Assembly (NCBI GenBank): GCA_001661245.1
Contig: KV454018.1
Span: forward strand, 56,239-120,238
Length of the DNA stretch: 64,000 nt
Reading direction: 5' to 3'
Source of the DNA: Pachysolen tannophilus NRRL Y-2460
Taxonomy: Eukaryota; Ascomycota; Pichiomycetes; Alaninales; Pachysolenaceae
The notes under the pieces: model-generated
Databases searched by the model: none
Told to the model about the DNA's origin: nothing
What the model saw: the letters and a program-made list of their open reading frames with translations, nothing else
Shown here: positions 29,946-40,663 of the stretch, piece by piece
Position numbering within the stretch: position 1 is the stretch's first letter
Layout of the letters: each line of letters starts with the position of its first letter
Program-made: the position numbers and the translations under genes

Positions 29946-30692
29946 ATCCGTAAATTCAAAGATCAAATAAGATCCATCTGACTAATTTAAACTAAAGATA
30001 ATTCACTAGTAATCAATCATAAGTTTAATTGTTATTTATCTTGAAGTTGTCCGGCAATTTCAAGATGATATCACGACACACTACTTTTTCATACATAAAT
30101 ATTCTCTTTAGTAAATTAATTAAATTAAATCTATTTTACTTTATATTTTACCAAAACTACAAGTTAAATTAGCCATTTCAACTCAATTTAAATCCTATTT
30201 ATAGATGCACACAAAAGTAGTAATAAATATTATTGATAATAATGAAGTAAAAAAAAATAATCATAATAATATATATACAATGTCTTAAAAAGAAAAAAAA
30301 ACAAAAGAACAAAAATATTTTTTTAAAAAAAAACCAGAAAAAATAAACCAATTACTTTTTCCCCTTTTTTTTCCCATTCTTTCATTTTTTTTTTTCTATT
30401 CATTTTAACCTCTCTATTTTTCCCCATATAAAAAAAATAATTTATAAAAAAAAAGAAAAAACAGTAACAAATTTGGAAAATCAGATTAAAAAAAAAAAAA
30501 AAAACTTTGAACAAAAAGAAAAAACGCAAATGAACTTCAAAAAAAAATCAAAACAGAAAAGAGAAAAACGAAAAACGATAAAAAGGAAAAACAATTAAAC
30601 TTTGGAAAAGCAAAATTATAAAACTTTGTCGCGGAAAATAGATAAGACAAAATAGAACTTAAGACATTTGAACAAAAAATTATTGATTTAAA
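29946..30692. other. Intergenic region upstream of the DDE-domain gene
   Basis: This 747-base stretch contains a CACTACT element (30079..30085) about 135 bases before the DDE gene start. It then holds almost pure A-rich low-complexity DNA (30250-30600) forming the DED1 3' flank. No gene was seen. Confidence 0.55.
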
Positions 30693-32633
30693 TTACCACC
30701 ATTGTTGTTGCGAACTGCTTGGGTTACCGTAATTACTGTAACCACCTTGATTACCATAGGCTGGTGCACTTGGACGGGCAGATCCACCACCATAACCGCC
30801 CCAGCTTGCGCCGCCGCCGTTATTCCAACTGTTTCCACCGTAACTGGAAGCTCCTCTAGAGCTTCCTAAACCACCTCTTGAGCCACCACGGCCACCTCTG
30901 GTGCTACCACCTCTAGTACTTTTAATACCACCTTTTGAACCAGAAGATTCTCTTATAACGATGTTTAAGAAATCTGGAATATCTTGGTTAGATTCTTCTA
31001 AGATATCTTTCAAGCTCTTAACAACATTTCTGTTATTTCTGTTGAAAAAAGAAGTAGCAACACCGGTGTTACCAGCTCTACCAGTTCTACCAATTCTATG
31101 AACATAATCATCGATATCAGTTGGTAAATCATAATTGATCACATGGGTAACATTTGGAATATCTAAACCTCTTGCAGCAACAGCAGTAGCAACCAATAAT
31201 CTTGCTCTACCAGTTCTAAACATATCAAGAGCTCTTTCTCTTTCAGCTTGTGATCTATCACCATGAATAGCTGCTGCTGGGTAACCTTGTGAAATTAAGA
31301 AATCTGCCAAGATATCAGCCATCTTCTTAGTACCTGTGAATATTAAAGTTAAACCATTAATCATTTCACCATCAGAATTTAATAAATCCAATAAGACAGA
31401 TTTTTTCTCATCATCTTCAACGTATAAAACTTTTTGAGTAATATTTTCTGAAGTAGAACCAACTCTACCAACTGATAAAAAGATGTATTCTTTTAAGAAA
31501 TCTTTTGCTAACATTTGAATATCTTTTGGGAAAGTAGCAGAGAATAATAATGTTTGTCTATCATGAACACCTGGCATATCACAACCTTGAACGATATGTC
31601 TAATTTGTGGTTCAAACCCCATATCTAACATTCTATCAGCTTCATCCAAGACTAAAAATTTAATATTTCTTAAAGAAATTTTACCTCTTTCTAATAAATC
31701 ATTTAATCTACCTGGAGTGGCAACTAATAAATCACAACCTCTTTCCAAAAGTCTAATTTGAGAATTAACATCTGCACCACCATAGACAACACAAGATTTC
31801 ATCCATGATCTATAAGAAAATTTTTTTGATTCATCAAAAATTTGTGAAACTAATTCTCTTGTTGGAGCCAAAATTAACGCGGTAGGGTAAGCTTTATTTG
31901 AAGTGAAGATATTTCCCTCACTTTGTTCAATTGGAGCAGGACCAGCAATAAAAGATTGAGATAAAACTGGGAATAAAAACCCACCAGTTTTACCTGAACC
32001 AGTTTGAGCACAAGCCATTAAATCTCTCTTAGCAGCAACAATTGGAATAGAGTATTTTTGAACTGGAGTTGGTTTAGTAAATCTTGATAATTTAACATTT
32101 TCAACCAATAATTCATCCAATGGAGGTGAAGTAAAAGCGGTGATTGGTTCTGGAACATCTTTACCAACAACTTCAACTGGAATATCATCATAGTTATCGA
32201 AATTAATACCTGAAGATTGGAAACTAGGATCTTCTGGTAAACCATATAATTCCAATTCTAATTTTTCATTTCTTGGAGCAGGAATATGTTTCCCATCAAC
32301 CCATTTACCTTCACCAAATCTTGGAGCAGAGAATTTCTGGTTGTTATAACCGCCACCTCTATTATTATAATTGTTATAATTGTTATAGCCGCCTCTGTTA
32401 TTATAACCGCCTCTACCCCTTGATTGATAACCTCCTCTACCTCTTGATTGATAACTGTTATAACCTTGATTATAACCACCATCATAATTATTACCATCAT
32501 AGTTGTTATAAGACCTTTGTTGTGGAACAAATCCTTGATCAGCTCTACCACTACTTCTCAGGTGAGGTGGCACATAAGAAGAAGCTTGACCATTAATGTT
32601 CATGTTTTGCATATTTTGATTTAAGTCAGACAT
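30693..32633 (-). CDS. DED1: DEAD-box translation-initiation helicase DED1 (DDX3)
   Basis: Ded1 is an ATP-dependent RNA helicase that unwinds 5' leaders during scanning and enters stress granules. The protein has 646 residues. The N-terminal motif YVPPHLR (residues 19-25) is present, followed by an RGG/YNN-rich segment. Then come '[16 protein letters not shown]', the Q motif '[11 protein letters not shown]', Walker A 'AQTGSGKT', 'APTRELVSQ', '[13 protein letters not shown]', 'SATFP', '[18 protein letters not shown]' and '[10 protein letters not shown]'. The C-terminus is Arg/Gly/Ser-rich and ends QQWW, as the yeast protein ends in WW. The Leu of YVPPHLR is the only CTG codon I found in the gene. 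An AGTAGTG element lies 324 bases upstream. Confidence 0.98.
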   Translation of the reverse strand: MSDLNQNMQNMNINGQASSYVPPHLRSSGRADQGFVPQQRSYNNYDGNNYDGGYNQGYNSYQSRGRGGYQSRGRGGYNNRGGYNNYNNYNNRGGGYNNQKFSAPRFGEGKWVDGKHIPAPRNEKLELELYGLPEDPSFQSSGINFDNYDDIPVEVVGKDVPEPITAFTSPPLDELLVENVKLSRFTKPTPVQKYSIPIVAAKRDLMACAQTGSGKTGGFLFPVLSQSFIAGPAPIEQSEGNIFTSNKAYPTALILAPTRELVSQIFDESKKFSYRSWMKSCVVYGGADVNSQIRLLERGCDLLVATPGRLNDLLERGKISLRNIKFLVLDEADRMLDMGFEPQIRHIVQGCDMPGVHDRQTLLFSATFPKDIQMLAKDFLKEYIFLSVGRVGSTSENITQKVLYVEDDEKKSVLLDLLNSDGEMINGLTLIFTGTKKMADILADFLISQGYPAAAIHGDRSQAERERALDMFRTGRARLLVATAVAARGLDIPNVTHVINYDLPTDIDDYVHRIGRTGRAGNTGVATSFFNRNNRNVVKSLKDILEESNQDIPDFLNIVIRESSGSKGGIKSTRGGSTRGGRGGSRGGLGSSRGASSYGGNSWNNGGGASWGGYGGGSARPSAPAYGNQGGYSNYGNPSSSQQQWW

Positions 32634-33290
32634 ATTCGCTGTTTATTCTATTAATATATTCCTCTTTTTCTTTTTTTTTTTTTTTATCTATCTATCTTAT
32701 TAAAAAACAAATAAAACCTGTTGATTTATTAATAAAAAAAAAATAAACAAATAACCTTATTATATTAATTTTTCTTAAAAAATTAATAATTTAAATAAAT
32801 ATAATATAATTAAATATAATATAAAATAATATAATAATTTAAAGATTATATTATTTATTATACCTTTGTTAAAGAGAAAATTTTTTCGACTTTTTTAAAA
32901 AAAAAAATTTTTTTTTTTGTTTTTTTTTTTTTGGGAAAAAAAATTGAAATTAACAAAGTAGTGCTCAGATATGCAAAATATCCAAAAAGAGAAATAGTGA
33001 ATGGCGGTATAAGGGCTACTAACCGGTGGTGAAGTTAAATAGTAAAGAAGATAGATGCTGAAGAAGTTGAATGGTGATAGAGTGGGTGTGGGTGTGGGAG
33101 AAGTAGAGGATAGATTGTGTATTGTGCTGTGCTCTAAATAGCTCAGAAAAACGGAACGTAACAGAAAAAAGGAAGAAAAAAAAAAAGAAACAAAACCAAA
33201 AAAGAAAAGTAACTTAGCTCTGAAATCTGAAATAAATAGTTTAATTAATTGTAATGGATATCGAAGATACCTGTTATGCCTGGGAGGGAC
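32634..33290. promoter_or_regulatory. DED1 promoter
   Basis: This 657-base stretch contains AT-rich runs (32750-32870), a T/A homopolymer block (32880-32943) and AGTAGTG at 32957..32963. A G-rich segment at about 33060-33105 (GTGGGTGTGGGTGTGGG) lies close to the end of the next gene. No gene was seen. Confidence 0.5.
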
Positions 33291-34778
33291 TTAGTTGATC
33301 TGTTTAACTTGGACGTCCACGTGTTTTGCAAGTAAACCGTACTCGTCTATGTTCAAGTCTTTATTTTCAATTAATAGTTTGTCCAATAGATCTAGTAGTT
33401 GTTTGTTAGTTTTCACAACCCCTCCTAGATTGAGGAATTGAAGATTTATCAAGATTTGAAACCTTGATATTGGTGGGGTGCTGTTGCAAATCTTGTTGCT
33501 GTTTATGCTAAAGATTTTGATTTCCAACATTGATTTGAAAAAATTCGGTATATTGGGATCACAAATTTTAGTTTTTAAATCATTATTAAAATTTTTAACA
33601 TTATTAGTATTATTTGGAAGTTTAGAAATTTTTAATATTTTTTGTAAATAATTAATTGTTAAAATTTGAATAAATCTCAGTTGTCTTGAATTCAGAAGAT
33701 TTGTCAGTTTAATTAAACTATTCAACTTAGTTTTATTTATATTTTCCAATTTATCATCTTTTATCTTTATTCCTTTATCAGCTTCAACATTTTTACCACA
33801 TGATTCATCACTTAAAATTTCAAGTTGTTTTTTTTTAAAAAAATAACCATCTTCTAAAAATTGATCATTTTCTTTATAATATTCTAATAAACTATCTTGT
33901 AAATATTTTTGTAAATAATTCTTAGATGGATATGGAACAAATAATGATGATTTATCCTTTTCTCCATCAAAATCACCTCTCATCCAATTTCTAATTTTTG
34001 AAATATCTGCAAATTTATATTTCTTATCAACAGGACCATTATTACTTGATTCTTCATTCCTTGTTTCAAATCTTGATCTTTTCCTTTTACTTTCACCAAA
34101 CAAATCATGACAATTATTTTCGCCACTTACACCACTAAAATCATTGTCATCACTATTATTCAAATCAGGATTGGAATTTGACGAACCTAACGAATTCAAC
34201 GCAGCAGAACTAGATGTAGATGGTGGAGTTCTCATGGTTAATAAACCTGCTGCAGCATCTGTGATACTAGTATCTAAGGGTAAAAATAATGGTGCTGTAG
34301 GTTGAGGTACTTTAAGTTCACTATAATTAGAACTTGGATACGAATGTGAATGTGAATGTGTATATAAATTTGTGTTTGATTGATACTGGGATACCAGCAT
34401 TGAACTTGTGGTTCTCGCCATTGTTGTAGTTAACGGATAAGTTGTTCCTGCTGGATATGCATTATTATTGCATATCATGGAATGCATTTGAACATTATTA
34501 TTTGACATGGGACCGGAAAAAGTATCTGAATGACCATCACGCAGACGGAAATTGATAGGAGGAAGTTGATTACGATTGAAAACATTCCGATTATTTGTCG
34601 ATGATATAATATTGGGTTGTATAATTCTTGTACTATTACTATTACTATTACTATTATTATTACTACCAATATTATTATTAGCAGTATTACCGCTATATGT
34701 ATCACTAGTATTAGCAGTTACAACATCGTTGCAACGATTATTATAAAGAAACTTATTATCACTTGAACCTTGATGCAT
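33291..34778 (-). CDS. Asn/Ser-rich orphan protein
   Basis: I do not recognise this 495-residue protein. The first 230 residues are disordered and rich in Asn, Ser, Thr and Tyr. Near residue 235 there is a basic 'ESKRKRSRFE' stretch that could be a nuclear localisation signal, then 'DKKYKFADISKIRNWMRGDF'. The C-terminal half is helical and Leu/Lys/Asn-rich with no visible motif: 'LLNSRQLRFIQILTINYLQKILKI', ending 'LNIDEYGLLAKHVDVQVKQIN'. Length, a single long frame with ATG, and codon use like the neighbours support a real gene. The mix of an Asn-rich N-terminus, an NLS-like stretch and a helical C-terminal domain suggests a nuclear regulator, but that is only inference. Confidence 0.75.
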   Translation of the reverse strand: MHQGSSDNKFLYNNRCNDVVTANTSDTYSGNTANNNIGSNNNSNSNSNSTRIIQPNIISSTNNRNVFNRNQLPPINFRLRDGHSDTFSGPMSNNNVQMHSMICNNNAYPAGTTYPLTTTMARTTSSMLVSQYQSNTNLYTHSHSHSYPSSNYSELKVPQPTAPLFLPLDTSITDAAAGLLTMRTPPSTSSSAALNSLGSSNSNPDLNNSDDNDFSGVSGENNCHDLFGESKRKRSRFETRNEESSNNGPVDKKYKFADISKIRNWMRGDFDGEKDKSSLFVPYPSKNYLQKYLQDSLLEYYKENDQFLEDGYFFKKKQLEILSDESCGKNVEADKGIKIKDDKLENINKTKLNSLIKLTNLLNSRQLRFIQILTINYLQKILKISKLPNNTNNVKNFNNDLKTKICDPNIPNFFKSMLEIKIFSINSNKICNSTPPISRFQILINLQFLNLGGVVKTNKQLLDLLDKLLIENKDLNIDEYGLLAKHVDVQVKQIN

Positions 34779-35239
34779 CGCTACCTAATCCACAATTATT
34801 TCAAAACTCTCTTATGAATCAGCAATATCTGCTCTTTAAATCTCAATGAGATAAAGTCGTTGAATGAATAATATGTACCCAATTAGATCTTGATTTACTG
34901 ATAAGTAATTTTTTTACTTTTCTTTTTTAATCATGTTTTCGCGCTGAATCAAGTCTAGAAATTCAAAAGGTTAGATATCAACTCAAAAAGAGTTGAAATC
35001 ATGTTAGAACTAGACATTGGCTTAGAAATGTAATATTATAATTCATATTAATGGTTTGTTTACAAGTATTTTTGAAACATTACTTTATGATAACTCATTT
35101 TTAGCTGGAAAATAAAAAATTTCTAAAAAATACAAAATAAAATCAAAAAAAAAAAGAAACCTATTGACCCATTGACCCATTGACTCTCTTGAGATACAAG
35201 TAAACCCCATTAGAAGTAATCATTAAGTATGTTAGCGCA
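34779..35239. other. Intergenic region between the orphan gene and the membrane protein
   Basis: This 461-base stretch of AT-rich DNA includes the direct repeat CCATTGACCCATTGACCCATTGAC at about 35163-35186 in the 3' flank of the membrane protein gene. No gene was seen. Confidence 0.5.
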
Positions 35240-36334
35240 TCAAGTGGGTTCACTGAGACAGTCAAAAAAAATTTCTTCTCCTTTATTGTCTTTTTCCTGA
35301 TTTTCTTCAATTTCTTCTTCTAATATGCTACTGATGATATTGTTATTGTTATTGTTACTACCATTTTTCCTGTCCTCTATATCCCCCATTTTCTGTGTGC
35401 CATTTTCATTAAACAAAGTTCTGAAATCAACCTTGTCTTCATCGTTGTTGCCTTTAATTTTTTTCCGCACCCTTATTGTATTAAGAGTGTCCTGATTTGT
35501 ACGGCTTATACCACTGGAAAATAATGTCGTTTGCTTTGTCGATATCGTATCCACCATATCCAGTGTGGAGAAAATTGAAGAAGAAGGAACACTCATTATC
35601 GAAGCATTTGAAGCATCTTGCTGTTCTTGTTGTTTATTTTGAAAATCAAGGGTTCCGTCCTGGTCAGTATCCTTTTGTGACAAGTTGTGATTGTCATCAA
35701 TAGTGAAACTTGGTAAATTATAACCATCGTCATCTTCATATATTGTGTGATCATCGTCCTCAGCACTAATAGCATGTATCTCATCGATATCTGATGAGGC
35801 TTTTTTTGGATTTGTATTTAGAATATCAAATATTTCGTCATATTTTTTATTATTGTCCATTATGACTTTATTAATGATATTTTCCTTTTGTGTAGAATAA
35901 ATTATATCAAAATTTAACTTCAACCTATCCCATGAATTCTGTTTTATAAAATTCAATATATTAAAAATTGTACCTCTTATACTAAATAAATGAATTGTTG
36001 TATTTTTAAAAGTGAATAAATATTTTATTATAACAAGATTTATACCTGTGATCAACCCAATTACAAATCCAAACATTATTGATTGATATAAGAATTTGAA
36101 TAAAAAATGACATGACTCTAATACTAGGGACAAATTGAATCTATGACTCTCTAATGATGGTGAAGATGATATTCCCAAAAAATAAGTTATAAAATAAAAT
36201 AATTTCAATGATAGTACTAATGGTAAAGTTACAATATGAAATACATTACTGAAAAATGTTAACAACGGAGAAATAATCAAGAAATCCAACACCGAGAAAA
36301 CAACATTATAGATCAATATTATCAATCCAATCAT
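35240..36334 (-). CDS. Membrane protein, possibly LDB16-like
   Basis: The protein has 364 residues. Hydrophobic segments lie at about residues 1-28, 30-58 and 78-112, the last with 'FGFVIGLITGINLVIIKYLF'. The remainder is an acidic Asp/Glu/Asn-rich cytosolic tail with no domain I recognise. This layout (an N-terminal hairpin, a further membrane segment with a Gly-rich stretch, then a disordered tail) recalls Ldb16, the seipin partner at ER-lipid droplet contacts, but I have no sequence motif that proves it. It could be another small ER protein. It ends in a short 'FDCLSEPT' tail. Confidence 0.75.
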   Translation of the reverse strand: MIGLIILIYNVVFSVLDFLIISPLLTFFSNVFHIVTLPLVLSLKLFYFITYFLGISSSPSLESHRFNLSLVLESCHFLFKFLYQSIMFGFVIGLITGINLVIIKYLFTFKNTTIHLFSIRGTIFNILNFIKQNSWDRLKLNFDIIYSTQKENIINKVIMDNNKKYDEIFDILNTNPKKASSDIDEIHAISAEDDDHTIYEDDDGYNLPSFTIDDNHNLSQKDTDQDGTLDFQNKQQEQQDASNASIMSVPSSSIFSTLDMVDTISTKQTTLFSSGISRTNQDTLNTIRVRKKIKGNNDEDKVDFRTLFNENGTQKMGDIEDRKNGSNNNNNNIISSILEEEIEENQEKDNKGEEIFFDCLSEPT

Positions 36335-37694
36335 TTCGACATCTACCTCTCTATATCTCTATACCTCACCAATCCTCTTTATGCTAAATTGTTTCCCTTT
36401 CTTTATAATCAGCTAAAAATCTAAAAATCCAAAAATCCAAATTTGAAAATTCTCTTTTTAAAAGCTAGTTGTGATATTGATAATAATAAAATATCATGAT
36501 GGCCTCAAAATACATATAATAATAATAATATTAATCTTGATTTGATTTTTGATTCCAAATAAGTTATTTTCTAAAAACCTATCAGCTCTATAAAACTCTT
36601 TCTAAATTCTGTATATTCACTAAAACTAAACCCCTAATTGACTAAAAGGGCGTGCGTGCAGTTGGTTATATTGTATTCTGTTGTATGTATCTCTCTTTAT
36701 ATACAAGATAAATGAAGAGTAGTTATTACCAACAAGATTGTTTTCTCTCAAAATATATGGAAAATTAATCTAGAGAACTTATTAGGTCACAATATACTGT
36801 GTAATGGTTTCCATTTCTCAATTTTAAAACAGAAAAAAGAATAGATCAAAGTGATTTGTTTCCGATGAAATTAATTAATAACTATTCTTATATTCTTATA
36901 TTCTCATAATAGGGTAAATTATTAAAATAGCTTTAAATAGGTGGTGAAAAAAAATTTCACCAATTTTTTTTTCTTAAGTTCTTTTTAGATGATAGAAATA
37001 GAAAAAAAAAATTTCTTTCTTTTATAAAAAAAGAATGAATGTTCAGCTTGAAAAGTTTGCCTAGGAAGCTACTTTTGTGGATTGAAGTTTTAGAATGAAT
37101 AAAGATTTCGGATATAGCTTTGTATGTATAGTTATATGTAGAGGTTATAGAGAAGAGTATTATTCATTTTAATGCTTCACTATTACAAAATTACAAAGAG
37201 TTTAACGTTGAACTTTGAAAGCTGTTAATTTTTTTTTTTTTTATTATCACACTCCTGTTTCTGCCCCATTTTCTTTTCACTTTCCATGGATTACTGGGTT
37301 CTAATTATGGAGAAGATCAAGCTGATCAATGAATCACCTTAATGATTTGATACTTCGTTATAACCGATTTATTGATTGGATCGTGTGAATGATTTTTACG
37401 TTTCTAAGAGGGAAAACATGCTTAGTGATGTTCTTCCTCGTTAGTTAAGAATCTCACTATATTTCGTAAATTCAATCTTGGCTTTTATTATTTTCTGATA
37501 CATACATAGTGGAATCATAATCTATATTGGCCTTAAAATGTAAAGGGAAAAAAATAATACGAATACAAAGAAGTGTACTCGTTTCAACGAATCAACCGAT
37601 GATAATTATATCCTTCAAATATATATATATATATATATATATATTGCAATAATATTGTCCAATAATTTCTCTATTTCTCTGATTTAAATCAAAC
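36335..37694. other. 1.36-kb region without a recognised gene
   Basis: Most of it is AT-rich, with homopolymer runs near 36940-37015 and 37229-37243 and an (AT)n tract at about 37618-37643. The segment at about 37290-37510 has higher complexity and would be the best place to look for a non-coding RNA. I found no tRNA, no ORF with family similarity and no convincing snoRNA boxes. Confidence 0.5.
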
Positions 37695-38216
37695 CTAATC
37701 CGAGTATTCTGGTCTCAAGTCAGAACGTCTTGGTTCCACCAACGGATGCAACTGACACAAGTATGTGATTGCCCACATTAAATAACACATCGATAAAGTC
37801 AATATGACCGAAGATCTCCAAACACTATATCATTCCAATACTCAATATTTCCAATTGATTTGTTTTAGTAACTAAAATACTTGACTGCAATTATAATCCC
37901 AAAAAAAAAAAAACAAACAAATTACACTTACGTTTGATTTTGTTTTGGAGCAAAAATCCAAAACACAACTGAAACTATTACTATAAGTATCAAAGCTGCC
38001 ACAACAGTCCAACTATCCAACAATATCAGATGATTAAACAAAAATATCTGTTAGTAAAAATTGATCCATTTATACTTTTTAGGAAACAACACATTCAAAT
38101 TCAAATTGGGTTTTTCTCTCTCAAAAAAAAAATATAAAATAAAAGGAAAAAAAACCACCTTTTTCCAATTCCTCTTACCCAATACATATCCTCTAAAATA
38201 TCACTTACCCACTCAT
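37695..38216 (-). CDS. VMA9: V-ATPase subunit e, three exons
   Basis: Vma9 is the small hydrophobic e subunit of the V0 sector of the vacuolar H+-ATPase, needed for V0 assembly. The exons are 38209..38216 (8 nt), 37932..38012 (81 nt) and 37695..37824 (130 nt). Together they give 72 residues, against 73 in S. cerevisiae, whose gene also has introns. The spliced product starts MSGWTVVAALILIV, continues 'VVFWIFAPKQNQTVWRSSV' and 'YLMWAITYLCQLHPLVEPRR', and ends SDLRPEYSD. This parallels yeast Vma9 almost residue for residue. Two membrane helices are evident. The gene is too fragmented to appear as an ORF. It is divergent from STP22, with 252 bases between starts. Confidence 0.96.
37825..37931 (-). 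other. Second intron of VMA9
   Basis: The donor GTAAGT starts at 37931, a TACTAAA branch-like site is near 37865 and the acceptor ATATAG ends at 37825. The phase (AC|T) restores the frame NQT-VWRSS. Confidence 0.92.
38013..38208 (-). other. First intron of VMA9
   Basis: The donor GTAAGT starts at 38208, the branch TACTAAC is complementary to 38050..38056, and the acceptor GGATAG ends at 38013. It follows only eight coding bases (ATGAGTGG) and splits a Gly codon. Confidence 0.93.
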
Positions 38217-38468
38217 TATCGCCGTTTTATAGTTCCTCTATTTATTACAAAAAGATTGAAATTCTAATCTTTCTTCTATCTCATTATTTACTGCTTAATT
38301 TTATATATCTAACATTTTTGTAGTGTTCTTTTTTGCTCCCGAGTCCACTACCACTTTTTTTGTATAAAATTGATCAAGTTTGTTTAAACAATCAACTTTT
38401 GATTGATGAATAATAGATATATGGTAAGATATCGTTAATAGGGGAGCAAGATTGGTAAAAGAGAAGTT

Positions 38469-40013
38469 ATGTCTCTGGCAGCTCAGCAGTATCAGCAATT
38501 GTTACCGGAAGAAATATTGAAATGGATATATAGGGTTTTGCAACCTGAATACAAGGATCCCGTGACATCTTATCAAGATATTTGCTCGATATTAGTTCGC
38601 TTTAAATCAATAAGACCAAGAACAAAAGTTTATACAAATGAGCTTGGAAGATCTCAATTGTTGTTTAATTTCTATGGGACAGTTTCAAGTTTACAGAATA
38701 ATTACCAGATTCCAGTTGAAGTTTGGCTTCCTTTTGAGTATCCTTTAAACCCACCAATAGCATATGTTGTGCTCCCACTGCATTCTAATTTGGTTTTAAG
38801 ACCAAATTCGTATGTGGATGCAAATGGACAATTCCAGCATCCTTTCTTAAATTATGAATGGACTCGTATGGATCATAATCATGACAAATTATTAAAATTG
38901 TTTAATATTATGTGTGAATGCTTTGATCATGAATGCCCCGTATATTATAAGATTATTAATACAAATAATTCAACTGAATCCTCTAATACACCTGTTGAAA
39001 TACCTTCACCACCACTGCTACCCAATAAGGTTGGATTGAATGGTACAACATTACAACTGAATCATCTTCAAAGAAAAATTGAGTCCCCTGTTCTGGCACA
39101 ATTCCAACACTTACAAATTAGCCGCCAAGGTACAGGAGACTCTTCTAATGATGGGAGTATGGTTAATCATCACAATTATAGGACAATATCAACTCCTGTA
39201 GACTCATCTTCATCAACGATTTATCATAACATCCAGAGTCCACCTCCTCTTCCTGAAAAACCGCAACAATATGTTTCATCTACGTCTAATAATAGAATTA
39301 CAGAACAAATATCGAGCTCAGCATCAGCTATACAATCACGTTCACCGCCACTGTCTGTGGGAAATAATTTCATAATAGCATCTAATAGAAGTAGTCCAGG
39401 GGTCCAACAAAGAACTCCAATTAACAAGCCGGTATATAGAGAAAATGATCAATTTTCATTAATGGATCAAGATATTAATTCATCCAAATCACCAATGTTA
39501 CCAACGAATCCGTCGAGATTAGAAGTTTTAAATTCATTACAAGGAAATTTGAAGACAATATCATCTAGAGAACTCAAAGGAAATATACAAACTTTGGTAA
39601 ATAATAAACTATATGAGTATGAAGAAAAATTAAGAATCTTGAATCAAGATTTTAATGAAACAGTAAACATGCAAGATTATTACACAAGTGTAATACAAAA
39701 AAACAATGAGATTTTGGATGACAAGTTATCTCAAATAAAAAAATTAAACAATGAATTACTGTTAAAATCAAAAGAAGAAATTAATGTTGATAACCTAACC
39801 GCAACACCAACGGTAAAACATGAACAATTGTACGATTTAATCACAGAAGATATGGCTATAACAGACACTATTCAAAAGCTTTCGGAGCTCTACGAATCAG
39901 AAAAAATCGGTTTAAACCAACACATGAAGTTTACTAGAAATTTAGCAAGGGACCAATTCATGATTAGAGCCTTATCGAAAAAAATTGTTGCTGACTTGGG
40001 ATTGCAAGAGTGA
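38469..40013 (+). CDS. STP22: ESCRT-I subunit STP22/VPS23 (TSG101)
   Basis: Vps23 binds ubiquitinated cargo and Vps27 at endosomes and starts multivesicular-body sorting. The protein has 514 residues versus 385 in S. cerevisiae. An N-terminal UEV domain (about 10-150) shows 'SIRPRTKVYTNELG', 'LFNFYGTV', 'IPVEVWLPFEYPLNPPIAYVV' and 'VDANGQFQHPFLNYEW'. The middle is a Ser/Pro/Asn-rich linker with short PPLP-type stretches and accounts for the extra length. The C-terminus has a coiled coil (about 350-430) followed by the steadiness box ('AITDTIQKLSELYESEKIGLNQHMKFTRNLARDQFM'; the first 20 residues are diagnostic). The start ATG is the first in frame. Confidence 0.96.
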   Translation: MSLAAQQYQQLLPEEILKWIYRVLQPEYKDPVTSYQDICSILVRFKSIRPRTKVYTNELGRSQLLFNFYGTVSSLQNNYQIPVEVWLPFEYPLNPPIAYVVLPLHSNLVLRPNSYVDANGQFQHPFLNYEWTRMDHNHDKLLKLFNIMCECFDHECPVYYKIINTNNSTESSNTPVEIPSPPLLPNKVGLNGTTLQLNHLQRKIESPVLAQFQHLQISRQGTGDSSNDGSMVNHHNYRTISTPVDSSSSTIYHNIQSPPPLPEKPQQYVSSTSNNRITEQISSSASAIQSRSPPLSVGNNFIIASNRSSPGVQQRTPINKPVYRENDQFSLMDQDINSSKSPMLPTNPSRLEVLNSLQGNLKTISSRELKGNIQTLVNNKLYEYEEKLRILNQDFNETVNMQDYYTSVIQKNNEILDDKLSQIKKLNNELLLKSKEEINVDNLTATPTVKHEQLYDLITEDMAITDTIQKLSELYESEKIGLNQHMKFTRNLARDQFMIRALSKKIVADLGLQE

Positions 40014-40663
40014 ATTTCTAGAACCAAAACTTCTCCCTTACAGTCAATTCTCTACTGGAAATTCCCTACAGACAATTCCCCTGGTAAAATTTTATCTAGA
40101 TTTTCAAGATTATAGAACAGAACAACACAAGTAATGAATTAACTTAATGGAAAATAACTACAAACAGGCTTTCAAACACATATTACTCTTTTTGTAACTT
40201 TCTGGCGTATGTACACTACCATCTTTGTTCTCATATCTACCCACTACTTAACATTTTTAGCTTTAATATGATTTCGAAACAAGAGATAATTGAATTCAAA
40301 CGAGAGAATGAAAGAAAGAAATAATTGTCTTTTGATTAGTATATACTTCTGGCTAAGAAAAAAAAAAGAAAGAAAATGCTTTATTCGTATTTAAAAATAA
40401 AGAGTGATTGTATAGTTAGTTATATATATATATATATATATACAGTTAAACAACAATAAAGTACAGTATTATTTATTTTCTATCTTCTCAAAAGACAGTG
40501 TTTTAAAAATTTTTTTTTTTTTTTTCTTTTCTTTTTACTTAGTACTAACATTTACGCTGTGTTTAACTGTATGATAAGACAAAATACATGACATTATGGT
40601 CAAATTAGTTTCAAGAGGTTATCTTAAGATCAGTTTTCATACCGATATACTGTTTGCGGGACC
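40014..40663. promoter_or_regulatory. STP22-CBF5 intergenic region
   Basis: This 650-base stretch contains a CACTACT element (40242..40248), an (AT)n run at about 40422-40441, an RRPE-like AAAAATTTTT followed by poly(T) at 40505-40525, and splice-like signals (GTATGT at 40207, TACTAAC at 40543) that may mark a 5'-UTR intron of CBF5. Confidence 0.5.

Noticed and set aside
33016-33024. TACTAAC branch-like word on the plus strand
   Set aside because: The flanking genes are on the minus strand and no donor or exon fits.
37375-37505. C-box-like GTGATGT and D-box CTGA suggesting another C/D snoRNA
   Set aside because: No terminal stem and no guide complementary to rRNA that I can recognise.
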